A stretch of 64,000 nucleotides of DNA from Haloarcula sp. H-GB4. Lineage in GTDB: Archaea > Halobacteriota > Halobacteria > Halobacteriales > Haloarculaceae. Position 1 is the first letter of the stretch, and every line of letters starts with the position of its first letter. The position numbers and the translations under genes are program-made. Location of the stretch: the NCBI RefSeq assembly GCF_030848575.1, contig NZ_JAVDDX010000003.1, positions 248,001 to 312,000 on the forward strand, in the 5' to 3' direction. Under the pieces are notes generated by a model. It was not told the origin of the DNA and searched no databases. It saw only the letters and a list, made by a program, of their open reading frames with translations. Shown here in pieces: positions 9,346-18,069 of the stretch.

Positions 9346-9402
9346 GCGTATAAATCGTCTCCGAACATCTTCCCGATAAAAATCACGTGGAGCGCGTATA
9401 AA
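9346..9402 (+). promoter_or_regulatory. Two tandem TATA elements before the oxidase gene
   Basis: The nine-base string GCGTATAAA occurs twice, at 9346-9354 and 9394-9402, 48 bases apart. The first would start transcription near 9377, about 36 bases before the ATG at 9413. The second would start near 9425, which would favour the ATG at 9449 and a shorter protein. Two promoters may give alternative starts. The rest of 9135-9412 shows no gene. Confidence 0.5.
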
Positions 9403-9412
9403 CACCCTCCAA

Positions 9413-11155
9413 ATGGTGTCTGTAGGTGCATTGGCGACAACAGTACTGATGGCGGTACTGCTCGTCGGTATCGCTGGCATACTCGCACGAATCGAAGACT
9501 GGCGGTCGTACACGATTGCAATCGGTGGCAGCCACGGTGCTCACGAACGCGCTCACGCGGAGAAACCGAGCGGGATTCTCCGGTGGTTGACGACGGTCGA
9601 CCACAAGGACATCGGGATCCTCTATGGTGTGTTTGCCGTGGTCGCGTTTGCATGGGGTGGTATCGCCGTGGTTCTGATGCGGTTCGAACTGCTGTATCCT
9701 GCTGAGGATTTCCTCAGCACCAGTGCCTACAACGGACTCCTTACGACTCACGGCATCACGATGCTGTTCCTGTTTGGGACGCCAATGCTGGCGGCGTTCT
9801 CGAACTACCTGATCCCGCTGCTCATCGGGGCCGACGACATGGCGTTCCCACGAATCAACGCCATCGCGTTCTGGCTACTGCCGCCGGCCGCCCTGCTCAT
9901 CTGGGGCGGCGTCCTTGGTGGGCCGTTCCTCGAAAACATCGAACCGGCACAGACCGCTTGGACGATGTACACGCCGCTGTCGATCGAACAGCAAAACCCC
10001 GGTGTAGACCTGATGCTTCTCGGTCTCCACCTTTCAGGCGTCGCGGCGACGATGGGAGCGATAAACTTCATTGCAACCATCTTCACCGAACGGAGTGAGG
10101 ATGTGACCTGGGCGACCCTCGATATCTTCTCCTGGACCGTTCTGGTGCAGTCCGCACAGATCCTGTTCGCCTTCCCACTGCTGGGAAGTGCGCTGGTCAT
10201 GCTGCTGCTCGACCGGAATCTCGGAACGACGTTCTTTGCGCTCGACGGCGGTGGCCCGCTGCTGTGGCAGCACCTGTTCTGGTTCTTCGGCCACCCTGAG
10301 GTGTACATCCTCGTCCTGCCGCCGATGGGGCTCGTGAGCTACATCCTGCCGAAGTTCTGTGGCCGGAAGCTGTTCGGCTTCAAATTTGTCGTCTACTCGA
10401 CGCTGGCCCTCGGGGTGCTCTCCTTCGGCGTCTGGGCGCATCACATGTTCGCGACAGGGATGGACCCCCGACTGCGGGCCTCGTTCATGGCAGTCTCCAT
10501 TGCTATCGCCATCCCGAGCGCGGTGAAGACGTTCAATTGGATGGCGACGATGTGGAACGGTGCGTTGCGGACCACAGCCCCGTTCCTCTTCTGTGTCGGG
10601 TTCGTCGGGAACTTCATCATCGGCGGCGTCACCGGCGTGTTCGAAGCCGCCATTCCCGTCGACCTGATCCTGCACGACACGTACCACGTCGTCGCCCACT
10701 TCCACTACGTCATCATGGGCGGGATCGCCTTCGCTGTCTTCGCGGGCATCTATTACTGGTTCCCGCTGTACACCGGCCGGTGGTACCAGCGGTCGCTGGC
10801 GAAGTGGCATTTCTGGCTGACGCTGCTCGGAACCAACGTCACGTTCTTCCCGATGGTGTTGCTCGGCTACGCTGGGATGCCCCGCCGGTACGCCACGTAC
10901 GCTTTGACCGCTGGCCCGGTAGACCTGTTTACGCTCCTGCACCAGCTGGCGACACTGGGCGTCGTCCTGCTAGTCATCGGCCAGCTCATCTTCGTCTGGA
11001 ACCTCGTGACCTCGTGGCTGGAAGGGCCACTGGTCACGGACGGCGACCCCTGGGATCTGGCGGCGACGGGGCAGTTCCCGCGGGAGTTCGCATGGTTTGA
11101 GCGTGAGCGGCTACCGGCGCTGACCGATGGCGGCGAAGAATCAACCGGGGACTGA
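9413..11155 (+). CDS. coxA: Heme-copper terminal oxidase subunit I (A1 type, orphan)
   Basis: The 580-residue protein is a complete catalytic subunit. Low-spin heme ligands are His113 (TTHGITMLF) and His431. The high-spin heme ligand is His429 (VAHFHYV). Copper-B ligands are His294 (GHPEVYI) and His343/His344 (WAHHMF), and Tyr298 can form the His-Tyr crosslink. Glu296 and ADDMAFP (142) support a D proton channel, and IPSAVKTFNW (Lys372) a K channel, which places it in group A1. An extra helix at residues 5-25 precedes the usual twelve. No subunit II or III gene lies nearby, so it must pair with a subunit encoded elsewhere. The start could instead be the ATG at 9449. Confidence 0.93.
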   Translation: MVSVGALATTVLMAVLLVGIAGILARIEDWRSYTIAIGGSHGAHERAHAEKPSGILRWLTTVDHKDIGILYGVFAVVAFAWGGIAVVLMRFELLYPAEDFLSTSAYNGLLTTHGITMLFLFGTPMLAAFSNYLIPLLIGADDMAFPRINAIAFWLLPPAALLIWGGVLGGPFLENIEPAQTAWTMYTPLSIEQQNPGVDLMLLGLHLSGVAATMGAINFIATIFTERSEDVTWATLDIFSWTVLVQSAQILFAFPLLGSALVMLLLDRNLGTTFFALDGGGPLLWQHLFWFFGHPEVYILVLPPMGLVSYILPKFCGRKLFGFKFVVYSTLALGVLSFGVWAHHMFATGMDPRLRASFMAVSIAIAIPSAVKTFNWMATMWNGALRTTAPFLFCVGFVGNFIIGGVTGVFEAAIPVDLILHDTYHVVAHFHYVIMGGIAFAVFAGIYYWFPLYTGRWYQRSLAKWHFWLTLLGTNVTFFPMVLLGYAGMPRRYATYALTAGPVDLFTLLHQLATLGVVLLVIGQLIFVWNLVTSWLEGPLVTDGDPWDLAATGQFPREFAWFERERLPALTDGGEESTGD

Positions 11156-11224
11156 TCACTGAGTCAGCCCCGGGCTCCCGTTTGCGGTCCTCTTCTTGAC
11201 GGTTCCCGGTCTCCGACCGCTGTC

Positions 11225-11827
11225 CTACTCTGAGATGTCTGGATACGACTGTCGGCTGCCCTGTGACTTCCTGGCGACCAGTTGAGCGGTGGCGGCGGTC
11301 GTCCCGTCCGTCGTCGTGGTCCGCTCGTCGTAATGCAATACTGTCAGCCCGAGCCCGGCCCTGAGTAGTTCGTTCGAGGCGAACCGGTATCGGTCTCCCG
11401 AGGGGCCGCCGTCAACGTCATCGGTCGTCCGGAGATGGTGCTGGATGAACAGACAGCCGCCGTCGGCCAGCGCCTCGATGATATCGGGAAGGCGGTCAAC
11501 GGGGCGATAGAAGCTAATCGTAATGACATCGTACGTTGATGCCGGGTACGCGAACGATTCGAGGTCCGCCTGTATCCACTCGATATCGTCTTCGACGCCT
11601 TCGGCGTGTGCGTTTTCGCGGGCAATCTGAAGCCCCGCACGCGACTGGTCGACCGCGTCGACGCGGTACCCGGCCGCTGCGACCGGCAGCGCGTTGCGCC
11701 CGGTGCCGGTTGCGATGTCAAGCGCCCGACCCGGTGGAAAGGTTGGCAGGTATCGCTCTAACACCGGGTGTGGATCCGGGCGTTGTGGGTATGTGCCCGT
11801 TCGGTATCGTTCGTCCCAAGTCGTCAT
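11225..11827 (-). CDS. TehB-like class I SAM-dependent methyltransferase
   Basis: ATG 11827 (MTTWDERYRTGTYP) was chosen over the longer frame because WDERY is the usual N terminus of this group; the product is 200 residues. Motif I is ALDIATGTGRNALPVA near residue 35, with VDAVDQSRAGL as the motif II acidic loop and WIQADLESFAYP as the adenine-binding part. YDVITISFYRP replaces the DLV-type post-I motif. It resembles thiopurine/tellurite methyltransferases, which detoxify small soft nucleophiles, and the substrate is unknown. It converges on coxA, whose stop is 69 bases away. Confidence 0.82.
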   Translation of the reverse strand: MTTWDERYRTGTYPQRPDPHPVLERYLPTFPPGRALDIATGTGRNALPVAAAGYRVDAVDQSRAGLQIARENAHAEGVEDDIEWIQADLESFAYPASTYDVITISFYRPVDRLPDIIEALADGGCLFIQHHLRTTDDVDGGPSGDRYRFASNELLRAGLGLTVLHYDERTTTTDGTTAATAQLVARKSQGSRQSYPDISE

Positions 11828-11961
11828 GGCTCCCGTAACCGCCCGCTGAGACATGAAGCCTATGGGCTGTGACACAGCGCTTGCGTTGTATTCCGTTTCC
11901 GGGCGCGACAACCTCAACTGACTTATCTGCACACCTGTGACCTATCCACAAGCTACCAGCT

Positions 11962-12807
11962 ATGGACAGTCAAACCGGTGTGACCAGACGGCGACTGCTT
12001 ATCGGTCTCGGAAGTGGACTCGGTCTGCTTGGGGGTGGCGGTGCCTACGTGTACTGGTCGTTGCAGGGCGACTCCGGCGGGTACACTGCGCCGAATTCAC
12101 AGCCCGTCGTCACTACGCGCGGACTTCTCGACTCACCGGAAGGGCCGACTGCCGAGACCGAGGGCACGTGGTCGTTCGACGACGCGTCGGAGGTGTTTCT
12201 GTTCATCCATGGGTTCAGCACCGACGCTGAGAGGGCGCGAAATAATGCCTACACAGCGCAGGTCGCGCTCGAAGAGTCTACATCTGCACCGGTCGTCGCA
12301 TACAGCTGGGAGTCCAACGTCGAATGGGAGCAGGCCAAGGACAACGCTGTGGCGAACAGCACTCCCCTCGCCCAGTGGCTGGTCGAGTGGGCCGAAACCG
12401 ACGGGCGACCCGTCCACGTGCTCGCCCATTCGCTTGGCGCGCGGGTGACCGGCGAGACACTTCGCGTGCTTGCCGAGCAAGGGGCGACAGACGCGCTTGC
12501 TTCGGTGTCACTGCTCGGCGGCGCTATTCCCTACGATAGCGTGGTCCAGGGTGGCCGTTACGGCGACGCTATCGAGGCTGTTGACGCCCCAGTGTCGAAT
12601 TTCCACAGCCACAACGATAAGGTCCTTTCGTGGGTGTACCGAGCGTCAGATCGGACACACGCCGTCGGCCACGCTGGCGCTCGTGACGCGGGGCCCCTTC
12701 CTGACGGCTACCAAGACGTGAATGTCACTGACCTCGTTGCCGACCACTACTCGTACTTCGAACCGGGTGAGGGCTGTCTGACGCGTGTTGCTGGCGAAAT
12801 CGAGTGA
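11962..12807 (+). CDS. Tat-exported alpha/beta hydrolase
   Basis: The 281-residue protein begins with a twin-arginine signal (TRRRLLIGLG at residues 8-17, then a glycine-rich hydrophobic core). The mature part is an alpha/beta hydrolase: oxyanion region LFIHGFSTDAE near 78 and a nucleophile elbow AHSLGAR with Ser157. A late HSHNDKVLSW and a terminal DHYSYF supply candidate Asp/His of the triad. This is the DUF900-like group of lipase/esterase folds. With no lipobox Cys after the signal it may be free or held by its uncleaved helix. Function outside the membrane is inferred from the Tat signal. Confidence 0.83.
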   Translation: MDSQTGVTRRRLLIGLGSGLGLLGGGGAYVYWSLQGDSGGYTAPNSQPVVTTRGLLDSPEGPTAETEGTWSFDDASEVFLFIHGFSTDAERARNNAYTAQVALEESTSAPVVAYSWESNVEWEQAKDNAVANSTPLAQWLVEWAETDGRPVHVLAHSLGARVTGETLRVLAEQGATDALASVSLLGGAIPYDSVVQGGRYGDAIEAVDAPVSNFHSHNDKVLSWVYRASDRTHAVGHAGARDAGPLPDGYQDVNVTDLVADHYSYFEPGEGCLTRVAGEIE

Positions 12808-12914
12808 TCCGGCTCTGGGTTCCCTGCTGCTAGTAGAATTATATCCGGTGGAAGTGTTGAGCTCTGTATGGGAACCGCTGGCAGACTAACGGCCGCTATG
12901 CCCCGGAGCGGAAA

Positions 12915-13160
12915 ATGAGCCTCTTCGCTGCTGTTGTCGTCTTTATTGTGGGGCTGCTCTCAGGCATCGTCGTCCGGTGGATCGCTGGACTTGCTGCCGC
13001 TCTTGCGCTCGTTCTGGTGCTGTTGGGTGCGACCACGCCGGATAACGGCCTGGTCAACTTCGTGATCGAACAGTACTACCAGGGTAACGAACTACTGTTT
13101 CTCGCCGGACTGCTGTTCGGACTGGACGCCGAACACACCAGAGATGCCGTCGAGGGATGA
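12915..13160 (+). CDS. Small two-helix membrane protein
   Basis: The 81-residue protein has a long hydrophobic N-terminal region (residues 3-43) that can form two helices around GIVVRW, then NFVIEQYYQGNELLFLAGLLFGL with a third short helix. Acidic termini and haloarchaeal codon use support a real gene. I do not recognise the family. It follows the hydrolase by 107 bases on the same strand. Confidence 0.6.
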   Translation: MSLFAAVVVFIVGLLSGIVVRWIAGLAAALALVLVLLGATTPDNGLVNFVIEQYYQGNELLFLAGLLFGLDAEHTRDAVEG

Positions 13161-13315
13161 CTCGCCGCCTCTTGTAATAACCAAGAAGTAGCCAATCGCC
13201 ACCAGCGGGTTTAACAGCAGGTCACGAGCATACGTTCACTCTCATACCGCTATATCGCACTCATATACAATGCCTATAGCAGATTCACCGACGTATCGCC
13301 AACGGCCCCACAGAG

Positions 13316-13624
13316 ATGGTCTCACCACCGACGTTTCATGCAGACCTCGGCGCATCACATCAGTGAATCCACAGCGATGCATGGGCGGAGATCTATGTTG
13401 TCGGCGACGTCCACGGCTGTCGCCCGACGCTCGAACGACTCCTGAACCAACTGGACCTCGCTGCGGACGAACTCGTCGTCTTCGTTGGTGACTTTGTCCG
13501 CAAAAGCCCGGACAGCGTCGTATACGACTACGCTGTTCGGACTCCTGATGAGGAGCGGCGATACCTCAAAACCAAAGCCGGCGTTACTGATCTCCTCGGA
13601 CAACTGTATAGCTATTCGAAATAG
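13316..13624 (+). pseudogene. Decayed serine/threonine-phosphatase-like metallophosphoesterase
   Basis: An ATG at 13316 opens MVSPPTFHADLGASHQ, then an in-frame TGA at 13364 stops it. The same frame continues with IHSDAWAEIYVVGDVHGC (GDVHG is metal motif 1), LVVFVGDFVRKSPDS (motif 2, GDxVxKGPDS, with G changed to S), and then unrelated-looking residues until a TAG at 13622. The GNHE/GNN and later His motifs of the family, about 130 further residues, are missing. One nonsense change plus a large 3' loss means it cannot make an active enzyme. This is read directly from the frame; the intact parent gene is inferred from the family. Confidence 0.72.
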
Positions 13625-13638
13625 TTATACAGCTATAC
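13606..13638. repeat. Imperfect inverted repeat at the pseudogene end
   Basis: GTATAGCTAT (13606-13615) is matched by ACAGCTATAC (13629-13638), nine of ten bases complementary, with AT-rich DNA between. It overlaps the pseudogene stop. It may be a weak terminator or a scar of the deletion that removed the rest of the gene. Confidence 0.4.
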
Positions 13639-13765
13639 TAAATTTTGACCTCTTCTCTGTCTGGTAGCTATCTGGCCCCCTCAATATGAGACCATTTCGC
13701 ACAAAATGCAGTTTAATCCTTCACGAAGCCTATGAGCATGGCCTGTCGAGTGTCCCGATGTAACT

Positions 13766-14437
13766 ATGGACCTACAGGAATTTGTCCGCTCCAACGCCCC
13801 CGCAGACGGTGGCGATGGGTTCCAGAAAGAGAACAACAGGCTGCTCGACATCCCCCTTGACGGGACAGTGATGGTCAAGGCCGGGTCGATGATCGCGTAC
13901 ACCGGCGAGGTCACGTTCACTGGCAAGTCTTCAGCGGAAGGCGGTATCACGGGTTTCGTCAAGGAGGCTGTGAGCGGCGAAGGGACGCCGGTCATGGAGG
14001 CTGAAGGAAGCGGCCACCTCTATGTGGCCGAGAACGGCAAGAAGGTACAGGTCTTGGCACTCGATGACGGAGAGTCGATATCGGTCAACGGCACTGACGT
14101 GCTCGCGTTCGAGTCAACCATCGACTACGAAATCAACACTGTCGGCAGCCTCTCTGGCATGGCGGCTGGCGGCCTGACGAACGTCTACCTTACTGGCCCC
14201 GGAGAAATCGCGCTGACGACACACGGCGACCCGCTAGTGATGACGCCGCCGGTGTTCACCGACCCGGATGCCACCGTTGCGTGGAGTTCGAATCTCTCGC
14301 CGTCTATCGAGATGAACAAGACGTTCGAAATCGGCCAGACCTCCGGGGAATCAATCCAGATGGAGTTCACCGGCGACGACGGCTTCGTCGTCATCCAGCC
14401 GAACGAGGAGGGATCTGTCACACAGAGCCAGAGCTAA
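13766..14437 (+). CDS. AIM24 / DUF124 family protein
   Basis: The 223-residue protein is a beta-rich fold of the AIM24 (TIGR00266-like) family. Typical marks are PLDGTVMVKAGSMIAYTGEV near residue 30, the GSGHLYVAENGKKVQVLAL strand pair near 83, VNGTDVLAFESTIDYEI, and GPGEIALTTHGDPLVM. Bacterial and archaeal members have no proven reaction; the mitochondrial namesake supports inner-membrane structure. It has no signal peptide or membrane helix. It is preceded by AT-rich DNA with TTTAATC-like elements and converges on a methyltransferase gene with an 11-base gap. Confidence 0.85.
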   Translation: MDLQEFVRSNAPADGGDGFQKENNRLLDIPLDGTVMVKAGSMIAYTGEVTFTGKSSAEGGITGFVKEAVSGEGTPVMEAEGSGHLYVAENGKKVQVLALDDGESISVNGTDVLAFESTIDYEINTVGSLSGMAAGGLTNVYLTGPGEIALTTHGDPLVMTPPVFTDPDATVAWSSNLSPSIEMNKTFEIGQTSGESIQMEFTGDDGFVVIQPNEEGSVTQSQS

Positions 14438-14448
14438 TGGCCGCCGAG

Positions 14449-15117
14449 TTACTGCCCCGGAGACACTGAGCGCTTGCGGAGCCGTCCCCGAACGAACGGC
14501 CGGATCGGTGTGACGCCAAGAGCGAGTCGCTCGATTTCGACGACATCGAATGACTGGTCGGCGACGAGCCGCGACCCTGTCTGACGGGTCAGGTGGCACC
14601 CGCCAGCGAGTCGTTTCCAGAGCGGTGCGAGAGCCGACTGAACCCAGGCGCGCCAGCCGTCGTCGATGACGTGCTCGAAGAACCGCAGTTCGCCGCCGGG
14701 TTTGAGTATGCGGGCGATTTCACTCACCGCTGACTCGATGTCCGGTATCGTACAGAACACCATCGAGGCGATAACGACGTCGAAGGATTCCTCGTCGTAC
14801 GGGAGGGCTTCCGCCGGCGACGACTCGATGCGAATCGGCGTGGCCTGCGCGTTCGCCTTCTCTGCTGCCTGCCGCCGCATATGCGAGTCCGGCTCGATAG
14901 CGTGGAACTCCGTCGAGGCGGTCGCAACGCTATCGAAATAGGGGAACATCGCGCCGGTTCCAGCGCCGAGATCCAGCACCGTTCCATCCAGATTCGCTAC
15001 CAGATACTCACGATGTGGTCGTAAGAGCGCCCGCTCGATGAGCGCCGTTGCCGGGTCGTAGATCGCCGCAAACAACGGCGACGAGGGCTCCTGACTGGGG
15101 TTCGGATCAGGGGACAC
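14449..15117 (-). CDS. Class I SAM-dependent methyltransferase (UbiE/Methyltransf_11 type)
   Basis: The start codon is GTG at 15117, giving 222 residues. Motif I is VLDLGAGTGAMFPYF near residue 47, FHAIEPDSHMRRQA is motif II, and FDVVIASMVFCTI the post-II strand. ARILKPGGELRFFEHV is the usual late motif of small-molecule methyltransferases. The C terminus ends FVRGRLRKRSVSPGQ, which is basic. The N terminus LFAAIYDPATALIER resembles proteins that methylate lipid or quinone precursors, but the substrate is not known. Confidence 0.83.
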   Translation of the reverse strand: MSPDPNPSQEPSSPLFAAIYDPATALIERALLRPHREYLVANLDGTVLDLGAGTGAMFPYFDSVATASTEFHAIEPDSHMRRQAAEKANAQATPIRIESSPAEALPYDEESFDVVIASMVFCTIPDIESAVSEIARILKPGGELRFFEHVIDDGWRAWVQSALAPLWKRLAGGCHLTRQTGSRLVADQSFDVVEIERLALGVTPIRPFVRGRLRKRSVSPGQ

Positions 15118-15192
15118 GGCAGTAGTAACGATGGCTCCCCTGAAAGCATTGGGTCACCAAAGGGTGTCACACGCGCTCACCACCCACTGCTA

Positions 15193-16662
15193 TCAGTCTC
15201 CGTCTGCGGATATCTCGATACCTGCCTCGTCAACGTCGACTTTGCTTTCGGTGAGGTCGCTGTCTCGCCACGTCCCGCGTCGATACCAGCCGTACGCGAT
15301 AATCGCTCCAGCGACATTCGAGACAGCGAATGAGATCCAGATTCCGGTTTCACCGAGCGGCACAGCGGCGAACCACGCAATCGGGAAGCGGATGACGCCG
15401 AGCATCAACACCGATATCGCTGCGGCAGTGAGCGTCTTTCCGGCACCACGGAAGCTCCCGGTGTAGGCCCGCATGATGCCGATGAACCCGAAGGAAAGCG
15501 CGACGTACCGGAGGAACTGCGTCGTGATTTCGACGACCTCGGGATCCGTGGTGAACAGGTCGGCTATGGGTGCGGCGATGAACCAGACAAGCACGCCAGC
15601 TAGGGAGAGCACGCCGAACAGGACCGTCGCTGCAAGGCCTGCCGCTTTCGCTGCCCGGTCCGGCTTATCAGCCCCCATGTTCTGGCCAGTCATCGTCTCA
15701 ACGCCACGCGCAACTGCGATGGCTGGCAGGAAGACGACTGAGAAAACGCGCGTCCCGATCCCGTAGGCAGCGACAACCGTATCCGGAAACATCGCGACGA
15801 TGACCAGCAGCAGGTTCATCGATAGCGCACGGCCTGTTCCTTCGATGGAGGCGGGCAGGCCGATGCGAACGAGCCGGCGGAGATACGAGAGGTCCGGGGC
15901 CATGTCGCGGAGGTGAATCTGGACACCGCGGTTCCCTCGGAACATGATTGCCAGCCCGACGACCAGCGCCAGCGCCCGCGAAAAGACGGTCGCGATGGCA
16001 GCCCCTTCGATGCCGAGCTCGGGGAACGAGACGGTCCCGACGAGCGGTGCGTTCTCGACGACCGTCCAGCCGAAGATCAGGAACGGGTCGATGATGATGT
16101 TGAGAACGACCGAGCCGAACATGACGAGCATCGGCGTTATCGTGTCGCCGTAGCCTCGCATGAGCGCGACGAAGACGAAGAAGCCGAACATGAACAGCAG
16201 ACCCAGCGAAATGACTTCCATATAGCTGGTCGCCATGGGCAGGACGTCTTCGGACGCGCCCATCAGGCCGAGAAACGTATCGACGCCGAGATAGCCCACG
16301 ATACCGAGACCGAACGAGACGATGACGGCGAACGTTACTGTCTGGGACGCAGCGTACTCAGCTTCGCGCTCCTCACCTGCGCCGGTAAACTGCGCGACGA
16401 GGACGCTGCCGGCGACGGATATCCCCATCCCGAGCGAAATAAGCAGGAACACCATCGGGAACGCAAAGCTGATCGCCGCCAGCGCGTCCGTGCTGTACTG
16501 GCCGAGCCAGAACGTGTCCGCGAGGTTGTACGCGGTCTGAAAGAGGTTCGTGATGACAATCGGCATCGAGAGGAAAAACAGCGGCTTCCCGATGCCACCC
16601 GACGTGAGGTCGAACTCCTCGGGGCCTTTGAACAGGGCGCTAACGCGACTTCGAATCCCCAT
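15193..16662 (-). CDS. MATE-family multidrug efflux pump
   Basis: The 489-residue protein has twelve hydrophobic helices in two similar halves of six. N-terminal signatures include FFLSMPIVITNLFQTAYNLADTFWLGQY split over residues 29-56 and the GMGISVAGSVLVAQ helix three. The second half repeats the pattern with GIGTRVFSVVFLPAIAVARGVETMTGQNMGA around residues 305-335. Such pumps export cationic drugs or dyes with Na+ or H+ entry. Its ATG overlaps by one base the stop (TAA) of the upstream TetR gene, so translation is coupled and the pump is very likely controlled by that repressor. Confidence 0.92.
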   Translation of the reverse strand: MGIRSRVSALFKGPEEFDLTSGGIGKPLFFLSMPIVITNLFQTAYNLADTFWLGQYSTDALAAISFAFPMVFLLISLGMGISVAGSVLVAQFTGAGEEREAEYAASQTVTFAVIVSFGLGIVGYLGVDTFLGLMGASEDVLPMATSYMEVISLGLLFMFGFFVFVALMRGYGDTITPMLVMFGSVVLNIIIDPFLIFGWTVVENAPLVGTVSFPELGIEGAAIATVFSRALALVVGLAIMFRGNRGVQIHLRDMAPDLSYLRRLVRIGLPASIEGTGRALSMNLLLVIVAMFPDTVVAAYGIGTRVFSVVFLPAIAVARGVETMTGQNMGADKPDRAAKAAGLAATVLFGVLSLAGVLVWFIAAPIADLFTTDPEVVEITTQFLRYVALSFGFIGIMRAYTGSFRGAGKTLTAAAISVLMLGVIRFPIAWFAAVPLGETGIWISFAVSNVAGAIIAYGWYRRGTWRDSDLTESKVDVDEAGIEISADGD

Positions 16663-17261
16663 TAGTGGGTCGCCTCCGCCGGTGCGTCTGCAAGAAGATG
16701 GGTCTCAGCGTAGCGCGTAATCGTCTCGTTGAACTGGTCTATTGAACGGTCTGTGGCGACGTGTCGGGTATGGGCACCCGTAATCGCCGTCACGAGGAAC
16801 TCCGCTGCAACGGTCGGCTCAACTGTTTCATCGAACTCACCGGTTTCGACGCCGGCCGCGATAATGTCCCGCAACTGGTCGAAGAGAGCAGCATCGAACT
16901 TGGCCAGTTGTGTCCGGAAAGCATCGTTGTACGGGGCCTGTGCTTTTATTTCGAGTAACGCTGTTCTGAACTCCTGACCGGGCGTCGGTCGCCCATCAGT
17001 GAGAACTGTATCCAATAACGAAGTGAGTTCCTCTCGCGGCGTATTCCCGTCGACTGCCGTTATCTTTGCAGTGTATTGTTCGTAGAGGAAATTCAGAAAC
17101 TCCGTAAAGAGGTTCTCCTTGCTGTCGTAGTAATAGTGAATAGACGCTTTGCTCCGGTCTGCCTCGGCAGCGATGTCTTTGACCGTGAGCGCGGCGTACC
17201 CGTGCTGGCAGAGGGCGCGGTACGTCGCTTCAAGAATTTCGGTAGCTGTATCGTCATCCAT
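16662..17261 (-). CDS. TetR/AcrR-family regulator of the MATE pump
   Basis: The ATG at 17261 (MDDDTATEILEATYRAL) was chosen, giving 199 residues; the longer frame would run through the operator. The N-terminal HTH is clear: GYAALTVKDIAAEADRSKAS then IHYYYDSKENLF (residues 22-52). The C-terminal ligand domain is variable (residues 60-190). It heads the regulator-pump operon. A perfect 14-base palindrome lies 20 bases upstream of the start and is the likely operator. It is clearly paralogous to the divergent TetR gene on the other side. Confidence 0.9.
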   Translation of the reverse strand: MDDDTATEILEATYRALCQHGYAALTVKDIAAEADRSKASIHYYYDSKENLFTEFLNFLYEQYTAKITAVDGNTPREELTSLLDTVLTDGRPTPGQEFRTALLEIKAQAPYNDAFRTQLAKFDAALFDQLRDIIAAGVETGEFDETVEPTVAAEFLVTAITGAHTRHVATDRSIDQFNETITRYAETHLLADAPAEATH

Positions 17262-17280
17262 AACGGCTGTGACAATACTT

Positions 17281-17294
17281 ACTAACCGGTTAGT
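17281..17294. promoter_or_regulatory. Perfect palindromic operator candidate for TetR/MATE
   Basis: ACTAACCGGTTAGT is a perfect 14-base palindrome whose edge is 20 bases upstream of the TetR ATG at 17261. Placement over the expected promoter suits an autorepressor. The core ACCGGTTAG resembles the right half of the repeat at 17429-17436. Confidence 0.6.
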
Positions 17295-17405
17295 CAAAAA
17301 CGCTTTGAAGTCGACAATCTAAATCATAGATGATAAATAGGGTCATTCAGGCGTCGAATAGACTAACTAACTAATAATTTGGCTGAGCAATAGTATGTGG
17401 GTCAC

Positions 17406-17435
17406 AACGGTTATCCAACCATAGGTGAAACCGTT
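17406..17435. promoter_or_regulatory. Inverted repeat before the second TetR gene
   Basis: AACGGTT (17406-17412) and AACCGTT (17429-17435) form a perfect seven-base inverted repeat ending five bases before the ATG at 17441. It shares the AACCG-TTAG core with the other operator, so the two paralogous regulators may read each other's sites. Confidence 0.4.
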
Positions 17436-17440
17436 AGGCA

Positions 17441-18031
17441 ATGGCTGGACCATCGGACCGTACCTTCTCGGACCAGACCGAGGAAATAATGCAGGCGACC
17501 TACCGGGCGTTGCGCGAGCACGGGTACGCTGACCTCACAATAAAACGGATCGCGGACGAGTACGGCAAATCGACGGCTGCAGTGCATTACTACTACGACA
17601 CGAAAGACGATCTTCTTGCGGCCTTTCTCGATTATCTGTTGGAGCGGTTCGTTGATTCGATTCACGATGTCGAGACAACAGACCCTGAAGCACGACTGGA
17701 CCTCTTGCTCGACGAACTGCTTGTCAAACCGCAGGAAAATCCCGATCTTTCGGTCGCTCTGCTAGAGATGCGGAGTCAAGCACCGTACAAGGAAGCGTTC
17801 AGCGACCGGTTCCACCAGAATGACGAGTATATCCGGTATATACTCAAGGCAGTCATCAACCACGGGATCGACGAGGGTGTGTTCAACGACGTTGACGCGG
17901 AGCACGTTACCCGCTCGCTGCTGACGATCATCGACGGTGCCCGGACTCGGGCCGTGATGCTAGACGACACCGCGGAACTCGAAACGGCCCGACAGACAGC
18001 AAGTGAGTACGCCGATGCGATGTTACGGTAA
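17441..18031 (+). CDS. TetR/AcrR-family regulator (paralogue)
   Basis: The 196-residue protein has an N-terminal HTH: EEIMQATYRALREHGYADL, IADEYGKSTAAVHYYYDTKDDL (residues 14-56). It is similar through its length to the regulator at 16662-17261, including QAPYKEAFSDRF versus QAPYNDAFRTQL in the ligand domain. The two genes are divergent with 179 bases between. The C-terminal part (residues 150-190) would bind an inducer. No other target gene is next to it, so it probably acts on the same efflux locus. Confidence 0.9.
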   Translation: MAGPSDRTFSDQTEEIMQATYRALREHGYADLTIKRIADEYGKSTAAVHYYYDTKDDLLAAFLDYLLERFVDSIHDVETTDPEARLDLLLDELLVKPQENPDLSVALLEMRSQAPYKEAFSDRFHQNDEYIRYILKAVINHGIDEGVFNDVDAEHVTRSLLTIIDGARTRAVMLDDTAELETARQTASEYADAMLR

Positions 18032-18069
18032 CAGGCTCCTTGTAATCCCACCGTTCGACTGTCTTGTAG

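Noticed and set aside
15913-16665. 250-codon plus-strand frame over the MATE gene
   Set aside because: His/Arg/Glu-rich shadow of a clear transporter gene.
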